Assembly (NCBI GenBank): GCA_017398485.1
Contig: JAFQFY010000061.1
Span: 1-32,981 of the forward strand
DNA: 32,981 nucleotides
Source of the DNA: Clostridia bacterium
GTDB lineage: Bacteria; Bacillota; Clostridia; Oscillospirales; Acutalibacteraceae
Direction of reading: 5' to 3'
Every line of letters starts with the position of its first letter. Position 1 is the first letter of the stretch. The notes beneath the pieces are model-generated. The model saw only the letters and a list, made by a program, of their open reading frames with translations, ran no database searches and was not told the origin of the DNA. Made by a program: the position numbers and the translations under genes. Below, piece after piece: positions 1 through 6,712 of the stretch.

Positions 1-108
1 GCCGCTGTTGCCAAGGGCAACGTCATGGGCTGTCAGTTCCACCCGTAAAAAAGCGGCGAGGTCGGACTCAACATTCTGCGCGCATTTTGCGAGGAGGAGT
101 CAGTATGA
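1..108 (+). pseudogene. hisH: Imidazole glycerol phosphate synthase glutaminase subunit HisH, 3' end, interrupted by a stop codon
   Basis: Only the C-terminal tail is in the window; the gene begins upstream. Reading from base 1 gives a class-I amidotransferase ending with the QFHP motif, where His (bases 40-42) is the catalytic histidine. The next codon, 46-48, is TAA. In the HisH family this position is the catalytic Glu of the Cys-His-Glu triad (QFHPEKS). After the stop the same frame continues with family-like sequence (KSGEVGLNILRAF) to TGA at 106-108. That stop overlaps the next gene's ATG by 4 bp, as expected of an intact gene. A single G-to-T change (GAA to TAA) explains the picture. 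HisH normally supplies ammonia to HisF. If real, the protein lacks its Glu and about 19 residues and should lose glutaminase activity. A sequencing or assembly error is the main alternative. Confidence 0.8.
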
Positions 109-299
109 AGCCAAAAAAGGATAAACGCTTTATTGTTAAGGAGAGTCAGTCCGGCTTTTCTATGGCGCAGTATGTACTGGTAGACAAGCAGACCGGTGTC
201 AACTATCTGTATGTCGCATCCGGCTACAGCGGCGGTCTGACGGTGCTGGTGGATGCGATGGGCAACCCCATCGTCACGCCGATCACGGAAGAGGGTTAA
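105..299 (+). CDS. Small DUF6440-like protein inside the his operon
   Basis: This 64-residue protein has no signal peptide or membrane segment. The ATG at 105 has a strong GGAGGAG site at 92-98 and overlaps the original hisH stop as ATGA, so translation is probably coupled to hisH. A TTG at 87 is in frame but lies upstream of the ribosome site and is rejected. The core TGVNYLYVASGYSGGLTVLVD, followed by DAMGNPIV, resembles the small DUF6440 family as I remember it (GVNYL..., GY.GGLT.L.D..G.P). No function is known to me. The position between hisH and hisA, co-transcribed and tightly coupled, is not standard for his operons. Family assignment is from memory of the motif; the gene itself is well supported. 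Confidence 0.8.
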   Translation: MKPKKDKRFIVKESQSGFSMAQYVLVDKQTGVNYLYVASGYSGGLTVLVDAMGNPIVTPITEEG

Positions 300-303
300 A
301 CGC

Positions 304-1017
304 ATGATTATTTTTCCTGCCATTGACTTGGTGGAGCAAAAAGCGGTACGCCTGTTCAAAGGCGACTACGCGAATATGACCGTATACAGCGACGATCCCG
401 TCGGCGTGGCGCGTGATTTTGAAGCCGCCGGCGCGACGCATATCCACATGGTCGACCTGGAAGGTGCCAAGGACGGCACCACCCCGAATCTGTCGATCGT
501 GGCGCGCGTGGCGCAGGAGACGGCGCTTAAGGTGGAGATCGGCGGCGGCGTGCGCGATATGGCGACGGTGGAGAAGTATCTCGCCGTCGGTGTCGACCGC
601 GTGATACTCGGCACGGCGGCGGTGACGGACGAGGCGTTTTTGTGCGCCGCGGTCGCAAAATACGGTGAGCATATCGCCGTCGGCGCAGACGTTAAAGACG
701 GTTTCGTTGCGATCAAAGGCTGGCTGGAAAAGTCTGCCTATACGCTGGAACAATTTATGGATAAGATGCAGGCGATCGGCGTCAAGACCATCATCTGCAC
801 CGACATCTCCAAGGACGGCGCCATGAAAGGCACCAACCGTGCGCTGTACCGCACGCTGTCCGAACGCTATGCGATGAACATCGTCGCGTCGGGCGGCGTG
901 TCCTCTATCGAGGACGTGCGAGCGTTGCGCGAGATGCAGTTATACGGCGCGATCGTCGGTAAGGCGTACTACACCGGTGCGATCGACCTGCGCGAAGCGA
1001 TCGAGGTGGCAAAATGA
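304..1017 (+). CDS. hisA: ProFAR isomerase HisA
   Basis: 1-(5-phosphoribosyl)-5-[(5-phosphoribosylamino)methylideneamino]imidazole-4-carboxamide isomerase of histidine synthesis, a cytosolic TIM barrel of 237 residues (usual length about 240). The general acid/base pair is visible as Asp8 (FPAIDL) and Asp129 (ADVKDG). The two phosphate-binding half-barrel signatures are also present: GGGVRD at 80-85 and ASGGVSS at 195-201. The start at 304 is chosen because MIIFPAIDL is the family N-terminus and GAGGG-type sequence at 291-295 is well spaced. The longer in-frame start at 253 would run back through the preceding gene. Its stop overlaps the hisF start by 4 bp (ATGA). Confidence 0.97.
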   Translation: MIIFPAIDLVEQKAVRLFKGDYANMTVYSDDPVGVARDFEAAGATHIHMVDLEGAKDGTTPNLSIVARVAQETALKVEIGGGVRDMATVEKYLAVGVDRVILGTAAVTDEAFLCAAVAKYGEHIAVGADVKDGFVAIKGWLEKSAYTLEQFMDKMQAIGVKTIICTDISKDGAMKGTNRALYRTLSERYAMNIVASGGVSSIEDVRALREMQLYGAIVGKAYYTGAIDLREAIEVAK

Positions 1018-1772
1018 TAACAAAACGCATCATTCCCTGTCTGGACGTCAAGGACGGTCGTGTTGTAAAGGGGATTAACTTTACGGGTCTTTCAGACGTG
1101 TCGTCGCCGGTGGAGCTTGCCGCGTACTATTCCCGTTGCGGCGCGGATGAGCTGGTGTTTTACGATATCACCGCTTCGGCGGAGGGGCGCGGTCTGTTCA
1201 CCGACATTCTGCGGCAGGTGGCGAGTACCATCTTCATTCCGCTGACGGTGGGCGGCGGCATCAACACCGTTGACGACTTTGACCGCGTGCTCAAATGCGG
1301 CGCAGACAAGGTCAGCGTCAATTCCGGCGCGATCCGTAATCCCGAGCTCATACGCGAGGCGGCGCAGAAATACGGCAGTCAGTGCGTAGTGCTGTCGGTG
1401 GACGTCAAGCGCGTCGACGGTGAGTTCCGTGTGTTTGCCAAGGGCGGTCGCGAGGACACCGGCATGGAGGCGATCGCGTGGATCAAGCGGTGCGTCGATA
1501 TGGGGGCCGGTGAGGTCGTGGTCAATTCTATTGACACCGACGGCGTTGAGCACGGCTTTGATATCGAGATGCTGCGTGCGGTATGTGCCGTGGTCAACGT
1601 GCCGGTCATCGCTTCGGGCGGCGCCGGCAGCGTGCAGGATTTCATTGACCTGTTCCGCGCGATTCCCGAGATCGACGCCGGCTTGGCAGCGTCGGTGTTC
1701 CACTTCGGTGAGATCGCGATCCCCGACCTGAAAGCAGAACTGAAAAAGAATAACATTGTAATGAGGGTGTGA
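1014..1772 (+). CDS. hisF: Imidazole glycerol phosphate synthase cyclase subunit HisF
   Basis: HisF takes PRFAR and ammonia and releases imidazole glycerol phosphate and AICAR. The 252-residue TIM barrel has the full family length. Catalytic Asp11 ([10 protein letters not shown]) and Asp130 (LSVDVK) are present, together with the phosphate loops VGGGI (79-83) and ASGGAGS. The protein looks fully functional, so ammonia supply depends on whether its partner HisH is really truncated. HisF can use free ammonia in vitro (known for the family). Its AICAR product feeds the purine branch encoded further along. It overlaps hisA by 4 bp and leads directly into hisIE. Confidence 0.98.
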   Translation: MITKRIIPCLDVKDGRVVKGINFTGLSDVSSPVELAAYYSRCGADELVFYDITASAEGRGLFTDILRQVASTIFIPLTVGGGINTVDDFDRVLKCGADKVSVNSGAIRNPELIREAAQKYGSQCVVLSVDVKRVDGEFRVFAKGGREDTGMEAIAWIKRCVDMGAGEVVVNSIDTDGVEHGFDIEMLRAVCAVVNVPVIASGGAGSVQDFIDLFRAIPEIDAGLAASVFHFGEIAIPDLKAELKKNNIVMRV

Positions 1773-1774
1773 TC

Positions 1775-2422
1775 ATGATGGATATAAAAGAACTCAAATT
1801 TGACAAAGACGGTCTGATTCCCGCCGTGGTGGTGGACGCCGTCACCAAAAAGGTGCTCACCGTTGCCTACATGAACGAGGAGAGCCTGAAGATCTCGATG
1901 GAAAAGGGTTTGACGTGCTTCTGGAGCCGTTCGCGGCAGGAACTGTGGCTCAAAGGCGAGACCAGCGGCAATTATCAGCACATCGTGTCCATCACGGCAG
2001 ACTGCGACGGTGACGCTCTTGTGATCGTGGTGGATAAAGAGGGCCCTGCCTGCCATCTGGGTACGGACTCCTGCTTTTCCAACGAACTGTGGCACAGCGA
2101 TGAGCGCGCCGAGTTCAGTCTGCAAGGCTTGTACGAGCTGCTTGAGGGACGCAAGACGGACAAGCCGGAGGGCTCGTATACCACCTATCTGTTCGAAAAA
2201 GGCATTGACAAGATCCTCAAAAAGGTGGGTGAGGAGTGCACCGAGGTCATCAGATCCGCTAAAGCGGATGACAAGGCGGAGACGGTGTATGAGCTGGCGG
2301 ATCTCGCGTATCACGCGATGGTGCTGATGGTGGAGATGGGCATCACCGTCGAGGATGTGCACAAGGAGCTTGCCTCGCGCCACGTCATCGACCATAAAGT
2401 TAAGCAGGAAAAAATGACCTAA
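1775..2422 (+). CDS. hisIE: Bifunctional phosphoribosyl-AMP cyclohydrolase / phosphoribosyl-ATP pyrophosphohydrolase HisIE
   Basis: Fusion of steps 2 and 3 of histidine synthesis, 215 residues. HisI covers about residues 1-112: [26 protein letters not shown], metal-binding ADCDGD (75-80), and the Zn cysteines in [10 protein letters not shown] (Cys93, Cys100). HisE covers about 118-203: LYELLEGRK, then the metal-binding KVGEECTEV helix and DLAYH. The start is chosen at ATG 1775, just after the hisF stop, with an AGGGTG site at 1764-1769; ATG 1778 or GTG 1769 are possible alternatives. It is the last gene of the operon and is followed at once by a hairpin terminator. Confidence 0.95.
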   Translation: MMDIKELKFDKDGLIPAVVVDAVTKKVLTVAYMNEESLKISMEKGLTCFWSRSRQELWLKGETSGNYQHIVSITADCDGDALVIVVDKEGPACHLGTDSCFSNELWHSDERAEFSLQGLYELLEGRKTDKPEGSYTTYLFEKGIDKILKKVGEECTEVIRSAKADDKAETVYELADLAYHAMVLMVEMGITVEDVHKELASRHVIDHKVKQEKMT

Positions 2423-2429
2423 TAAAAAA

Positions 2430-4655
2430 CTAAAAATGACCGACGGTAGGGAGTGCTTCCCCGCCGTCGGTCGTTTCGTTTTGTTCGGTTGTTTCGGTGG
2501 TGGTCTGCGTGCTTTGCGTGGTGGAGGTGTCGGTCGACTCGGTGGTGCTGTCGGTGGTAGTATCGGTAGTGTTGGTGGTGCTGTCCGAGGCGTCGGTTGT
2601 CGTGTCCGTGGTCGTCGACTCGCTCGGCTGGGTGGTGGTGTCGGAGATCGAGGGATAGGTCGGCAGGGCTTTAAAATAGTTGACCACCGCGTGCACGATC
2701 GCGTCTGTGAGTTGGTCTTTATAGGTCGCGTCAACCAGTTTTTGCATGTTGTGCGCGTTGGTCATGAAGCCGCATTCCACCAACACCGACGGGCAATCGT
2801 GCACGCGCGCCATGAAGAACGGACTCCACTCGGTCACTTCGACGCGATTGCCGACGCCGTGTGCCGTCTCGACCGCGCGCATCGTGTCGGTCAGCCGCTT
2901 GGCAATATCATAAGAATATTCATTGAAATAATGCAGGGTACAACCGCTGGCAGAGGTCGCCTTTGAGCCGTTCATGTGGATGCTCAGCAGCAGATCGGTG
3001 TGGTTATTGCGCGCGAGCGTGGTGCGCGCGCTCATCGTTGGGTTGTCTGGGAGGACGTCCGTGGTGCGGGTCATCACCACCGTCGCACCGAGTGCTTCCA
3101 GTTTTTGTTGCAGGATCAGGCTGTAATCCAGCGTGGCGGTCTTTTCGTAATAGCCGGCGATGGTGCCGTAGGTGCCGATGGAGGAGCCGCCGTGTCCGGC
3201 GTCGAGCACGATGCGAATTCCCTGCAAGGGCTTATTGGTGGGGTTGTCGGCGGCGCTGTTGGGATGCTTGAAGGAAAATTCCAGCGTGGTATCTTTCCAT
3301 CGCACCGAATAGCCGTAGAATTCGCCTTTTTTTCGCAGTGTCAGCCGCAACACGGGGTTACCGTCCTGCGTGCGCCACGCGGCGTCGCAAAAGAGTGGGC
3401 TGTCCTGCATCGAGGGTGCCGTCGGCACCTTGCTGACATAATAGAAAGTCAAGTCAATATACTCCGCGGTCTGCGCGGTAATGGCATAGTTGGGGATATC
3501 GGCGTCGGGCGCGCGATAGGTTTGCGGCGCCGCTTGCAGATTGAACGGTATCTTCCAGTCCGCGCTGAACGAAAGAACGGTCGCTTGTGTGGTGACGGTT
3601 GTCGCGCCGCCCGTCAAGGGCGTTTTCGGCACTGCTTTCACCTCGTCGGTGATCGCGACGTCGTCGGTGTACACCCACCGTCCGCAACCGAGCAGGTAAT
3701 AGGTGTTGCCGGCGGCGGAGCCGGACTTGACGACCGTATCCACTGTGCCTTGGGGCAGGTAGGCGTTTTCGGGACGGGAATAGTCGTTGACCACGGTGCC
3801 TGAGAAGGTTTCCGCATAGTCGCGCGTGACCACGACGTAGCGTGTGATCGGTACGGGCTTGATCGCCACGACGCCGCTTTTCATGGTTTCGGTCAATCCG
3901 TTGAGTCGTGCGGTGATGGTGGCGCTGCCGAGAGATCGGTGGGAGTCTGTGTTTCCTTGGGGCAGGGTGAAGGTTGCTTGGTACACTGTATAGTCGCTTC
4001 CGTCGTCAAACGCGCCGCCGTCCTCTTCGATGGTGTTGGTCATCGTCTTGGATTGTCCCTGAAAGGTCGCCGTCAGCGCGGCCTTTTTATGTGCGCGTGC
4101 GCGAAACTGGATCGAGCCGCCGCCTTCTAAAGAGAGTGCTGTGTCGGGAGTGACGGATTGCAGGATATCCACAGTGTAAGTCACATGATATGTAACGGTC
4201 TTGCCGCCGCTTTCGAAACGGAAGGTGTTGAGCCCGACGTTCAGTTTACGGTCGATTGAAAAGCCGCCGATCTTGTTGAGCGCGATCGCCTCACCGTTGA
4301 CGGTGAGAGTGGAGTCGGGATTGGTGCTGCCGCTGAAGGCGACGGAGGATTCGGTGGTGGAAAAGGTCGTCTTGGTGGGGTAGGAGAAGGTCAGCTCCTT
4401 GAACACCACCTTGGTGGTCGTGGTGGTGGTAGGCTCGGTGGTGGTGCTGGTCGTGGTGGTTTCGCTCGCGGCGGTGCTTATGGTTGTGCTGACGTCGACC
4501 GGTACGGAACTGCTTGTCGGTGGCTCGTTCGGGTGTGGCTTGAGCGCGACGAGCACGCCGAAAACCACCAGCGCGGCGGCGAGCAGAGTGCCGCCGACAG
4601 CCGCGATGATGCGCAGATTCTTCGGTATAACGATCGGCTTTGCATGCTTGGACAT
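2430..4655 (-). CDS. Membrane-anchored N-acetylmuramoyl-L-alanine amidase (Amidase_3)
   Basis: A 741-residue cell-wall hydrolase expected to cut the MurNAc-L-Ala bond outside the membrane. Order: short basic N-terminus; one membrane helix or uncleaved signal at about 17-38; Thr/Ser-rich linker 47-82; an Ig-like segment about 85-165; a likely beta-rich stretch 170-270; an SH3-like stretch about 280-335; the catalytic domain 479-663; and a Thr/Ser/Asp-rich C-terminal tail 671-728. Zinc and catalytic residues are His488 (DAGHGG), Glu504, His560 (LSIHMNG) and Glu627 (VECGF). The start at 4655 has an AAAGGTGGG site upstream and its own promoter. The low-complexity tails are probably wall-spanning spacers (inference). 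It has no clear link with the flanking biosynthetic operons. Substrate and role (cell separation or turnover) are not shown by the sequence. Confidence 0.93.
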   Translation of the reverse strand: MSKHAKPIVIPKNLRIIAAVGGTLLAAALVVFGVLVALKPHPNEPPTSSSVPVDVSTTISTAASETTTTSTTTEPTTTTTTKVVFKELTFSYPTKTTFSTTESSVAFSGSTNPDSTLTVNGEAIALNKIGGFSIDRKLNVGLNTFRFESGGKTVTYHVTYTVDILQSVTPDTALSLEGGGSIQFRARAHKKAALTATFQGQSKTMTNTIEEDGGAFDDGSDYTVYQATFTLPQGNTDSHRSLGSATITARLNGLTETMKSGVVAIKPVPITRYVVVTRDYAETFSGTVVNDYSRPENAYLPQGTVDTVVKSGSAAGNTYYLLGCGRWVYTDDVAITDEVKAVPKTPLTGGATTVTTQATVLSFSADWKIPFNLQAAPQTYRAPDADIPNYAITAQTAEYIDLTFYYVSKVPTAPSMQDSPLFCDAAWRTQDGNPVLRLTLRKKGEFYGYSVRWKDTTLEFSFKHPNSAADNPTNKPLQGIRIVLDAGHGGSSIGTYGTIAGYYEKTATLDYSLILQQKLEALGATVVMTRTTDVLPDNPTMSARTTLARNNHTDLLLSIHMNGSKATSASGCTLHYFNEYSYDIAKRLTDTMRAVETAHGVGNRVEVTEWSPFFMARVHDCPSVLVECGFMTNAHNMQKLVDATYKDQLTDAIVHAVVNYFKALPTYPSISDTTTQPSESTTTDTTTDASDSTTNTTDTTTDSTTESTDTSTTQSTQTTTETTEQNETTDGGEALPTVGHF
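2438..2480. terminator. Two-way terminator between hisIE and the convergent amidase gene
   Basis: GACCGACGG (2438-2446) pairs perfectly with CCGTCGGTC (2464-2472), with an inner GGGA/TCCC helix. Read leftwards (- strand) it is followed by a long U-rich tract (2421-2437). Read rightwards it is followed by a weaker GTTTCGTTTT. The hairpin lies inside the last codons of the - strand amidase, whose TAG stop sits in the U-tract. Confidence 0.85.
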
Positions 4656-4686
4656 AACGCCGTTCCCACCTTTCTGTACGATAAAA

Positions 4687-4716
4687 ATTGTACCAAAGCG
4701 ATAGGGGGTTTGTCAA
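4687..4716 (-). promoter_or_regulatory. Sigma-A-type promoter of the amidase gene
   Basis: On the - strand TTGACA (4711-4716) and TACAAT (4687-4692) are separated by 18 bp, about 31 bp before the amidase start codon. It is divergent from the pyr promoter, with about 44 bp between the two -35 boxes. Confidence 0.85.
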
Positions 4717-4759
4717 TTGCGGTCGGCAGGAAATATTTTCAAAAAACGCGGTTTTCCCA

Positions 4760-4788
4760 TTGACAATTTCTTGTCAGTGTGGTATAGT
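4760..4788 (+). promoter_or_regulatory. Sigma-A-type promoter of the pyr operon
   Basis: Consensus TTGACA (4760-4765), exactly 17 bp, then TATAGT (4783-4788). Transcription should start near 4795, giving a leader of about 158 nt before pyrR that contains the attenuator. Confidence 0.92.
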
Positions 4789-4810
4789 GTAGCAAGTGAA
4801 AAACAATTTT

Positions 4811-4931
4811 TAAGTCGGTACAGAGATGCCGACAAGATTGTGCATATACGAGTGGCAGTGGGGTTACGATAAGGTATACCTACGCTCTCGCTCTGCGTGT
4901 CAATCTTGTCGGATAACGACAAGATTTTTTT
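4811..4931 (+). promoter_or_regulatory. PyrR-type attenuator leader of the pyr operon
   Basis: Three mutually exclusive structures can be drawn. (a) A PyrR-binding hairpin, GTCGG (4814-4818)/CCGAC (4829-4833), with a CAGAGA loop fitting the CNGNGA PyrR signature. (b) An antiterminator in which CCGACAAGATTG (4829-4840) pairs perfectly over 12 bp with CAATCTTGTCGG (4901-4912). (c) A terminator at 4902-4926. PyrR bound to UMP should hold (a), free the terminator and stop transcription; without it (b) forms and the operon is read. The pairing is visible directly; the ligand logic is established for PyrR in Bacillus. Confidence 0.9.
4902..4931 (+). terminator. Attenuator terminator of the pyr leader
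   Basis: A perfect 10-bp stem, AATCTTGTCG (4902-4911)/CGACAAGATT (4917-4926), with loop GATAA, followed by a T-run (4925-4931). Its 5' arm is shared with the antiterminator. Confidence 0.92.
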
Positions 4932-4952
4932 GTTTTGTATGGAGGTGTTTTG

Positions 4953-5489
4953 ATGACACCGAAAACCAAGATCATGGACGAGGTCGCATTGGGTCGCGCC
5001 GTCGGGCGCATTACCCACGAGATCATGGAGCGCAACCAAGGCCTCGACGATGTGTGCATCTTCGGCATCAAGCGTCGCGGCGTGCCGTTGGCGAAGATGC
5101 TGTGCGACAATATCGAGCGCTTTTTCGGCGTGCGCGTGCCGATGGGTCAGCTGGACGTGACCATCCACCGTGATGACCTGACCGACGAGGATAAGCGCGC
5201 CAATGCAGGTCAGAGCGAGCTGCCCTGCTCGATACAGGACAAGACGGTCATCATCGTTGACGACGTGCTGTATACCGGGCGCACGGCGCGCGCGGCACTC
5301 GAAACGGTGTTTGCGTTCGGACGACCCCGTGCGGTGCAGTTCGTTGCGCTCATTGACCGCGGTCACCGCGAATTGCCCCTGCGTCCCGATTACGTCGGCA
5401 AGAACGTCCCTACCGCCAAGAACGAGACCGTTCGCGTGCTGTTTGACGGTGCAAACGGCGAGGCAGGCGTGTACATCTGTACAGACTAA
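4953..5489 (+). CDS. pyrR: Pyrimidine operon attenuator / uracil phosphoribosyltransferase PyrR
   Basis: A 178-residue RNA-binding regulator with the type-I phosphoribosyltransferase fold; family length is about 180. The PRPP-binding motif VIIVDDVLYTGRT is at 99-111. FGIKRRGVPLA (37-47), the RHxxLT-like IHRDDLTDED and LIDRGHRELPLRPDYVGKN are typical PyrR signatures. It should bind the leader hairpin just upstream when UMP or UTP is high. Start at 4953 is set by GGAGGTG at 4941-4947; the in-frame ATG at 4938-4940-type position upstream overlaps that ribosome site and is rejected. First gene of the operon, as in Bacillus. Confidence 0.97.
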   Translation: MTPKTKIMDEVALGRAVGRITHEIMERNQGLDDVCIFGIKRRGVPLAKMLCDNIERFFGVRVPMGQLDVTIHRDDLTDEDKRANAGQSELPCSIQDKTVIIVDDVLYTGRTARAALETVFAFGRPRAVQFVALIDRGHRELPLRPDYVGKNVPTAKNETVRVLFDGANGEAGVYICTD

Positions 5490-5507
5490 CGAAAGGAGAG
5501 AGTCGGA

Positions 5508-6692
5508 ATGAACCATCAAAATGCGAAACTGCAAGCTCTTGCGACGGCATTTTTGTCCGACAAGGGCTTACTGTCCCATTCTCTCGACGATAAGGTTATA
5601 TTACCCGGCTTCTGTGACGTGCACGTGCATTTCAGAGAGCCGGGCTTTTTGTATAAAGAGACGATGAAGAGCGGCTCGCTTGCCGCCGCCCACGGCGGCT
5701 ACACCGCCGTATGCACCATGCCCAACCTCGATCCCGTCCCCGACAGTGCCGCACATCTGCAGGTGCAGCTCGACGCCATTGAGCGTGATGCGAGCATCCG
5801 CGTGATTCCCTACGGTGCGATCACGGTCGGAGAAAAGGGTGAGACCCTCGCTGCGCTCGACGAGATGGCGCCGTTGGTGTGCGCTTTCTCGGACGACGGA
5901 CGCGGCGTGCAGGACGAGGCGATGATGCGCCGTGCGATGACTGAGGCCAAGCGGCTCGGCAAGATCGTTGCCGCGCACTGTGAAGTGAACGACCTCTTGC
6001 ACGGCGGTTACGTTCACGACGGCGCCTATGCCTCCGCCCACGGACACCGCGGCATTTGCAGTGAAAGCGAGTGGGTGCAGATCGAGCGCGATCTGCGGCT
6101 CGCCGAGGAGATCGGGTGTGCCTACCACGTGTGTCATATCTCTGCCAAGGAGAGCGTCGAGCTTATCCGTCGCGCCAAGGCGCGCGGCGTGGACGTTACC
6201 TGCGAGACGGGGCCGCATTACCTGACGATGTGCGACGAGGACATACAGGAGGACGGACGATTTAAGATGAATCCTCCCTTGCGCAGTCGCGCCGACCGCG
6301 ACGCGCTCATAGAGGGCATCAAGGACGGCACCATTGACATGATCGCCACCGACCACGCGCCGCACAGCGCCGAGGAAAAGGGGAGAGGCCTCGAAAAGAG
6401 CGCGATGGGCATCGTCGGGTTGGAAACGGCGTTCCCCATCCTCTACACTCATCTCGTTAAGCCCGGTGTCATTACGCTGGACCGCTTGGTCGAGCTGATG
6501 AGCACCAACCCGAAGAAGCGTTTCGGCATCGACACGGGTGACGATTTCACCGTGTTTGATATAAGCACGCCTTACACGATCGATCCGTCGAGCTTTCTGT
6601 CGATGGGACGCGCGACCCCGTTTGCCGGGTGGGAGGTGTACGGCCGGTGCGTGCTGACCGTGCACGATAACGAAGTAGTTTATTCACTGTAA
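5508..6692 (+). CDS. pyrC: Dihydroorotase PyrC (class I)
   Basis: Catalyses ring closure of carbamoyl-aspartate to dihydroorotate. 394 residues. Zinc and active-site motifs: DVHVHFREPG with His39 and His41, FSDDG with Asp130, AAHCE with His157, CHISA with His210, and ATDHAPH with Asp282. The SDDG form is typical of bacterial class-I enzymes that use Asp as bridging ligand. The N-terminus is short: only about 36 residues precede DVHVH, against roughly 50 in the usual class-I enzyme, so part of the beta-sandwich domain is reduced. The whole protein is about 30 residues shorter than the common 425. Start at 5508 has AAAGGAGAG upstream. It follows pyrR by 18 bp and precedes carB by 20 bp. Confidence 0.96.
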   Translation: MNHQNAKLQALATAFLSDKGLLSHSLDDKVILPGFCDVHVHFREPGFLYKETMKSGSLAAAHGGYTAVCTMPNLDPVPDSAAHLQVQLDAIERDASIRVIPYGAITVGEKGETLAALDEMAPLVCAFSDDGRGVQDEAMMRRAMTEAKRLGKIVAAHCEVNDLLHGGYVHDGAYASAHGHRGICSESEWVQIERDLRLAEEIGCAYHVCHISAKESVELIRRAKARGVDVTCETGPHYLTMCDEDIQEDGRFKMNPPLRSRADRDALIEGIKDGTIDMIATDHAPHSAEEKGRGLEKSAMGIVGLETAFPILYTHLVKPGVITLDRLVELMSTNPKKRFGIDTGDDFTVFDISTPYTIDPSSFLSMGRATPFAGWEVYGRCVLTVHDNEVVYSL

Positions 6693-6712
6693 TATATTGG
6701 GAGGCAAAGACT

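Noticed and set aside
46-48. Recoded TAA as an explanation of the hisH stop
   Set aside because: TAA is used as a normal stop by many genes in the window (for example hisIE, pyrR, carB, fhs), so a changed genetic code is not tenable.
2430-2475. LPTVG near the amidase C-terminus as a sortase sorting signal
   Set aside because: It is not LPxTG and is followed by only two residues, with no hydrophobic segment or basic tail.
2490-2640. Short GGTGGT/GTCGGT-like repeats that could suggest a CRISPR or satellite array
   Set aside because: There is no regular spacer unit; they are codon repeats for the Thr/Ser-rich tail of the amidase.
2436-3803. Open frames on the + strand across the amidase gene
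   Set aside because: They are antisense to a gene with clear catalytic motifs; the Gly/Val/Arg-rich translations come from the Thr/Ser codon repeats.
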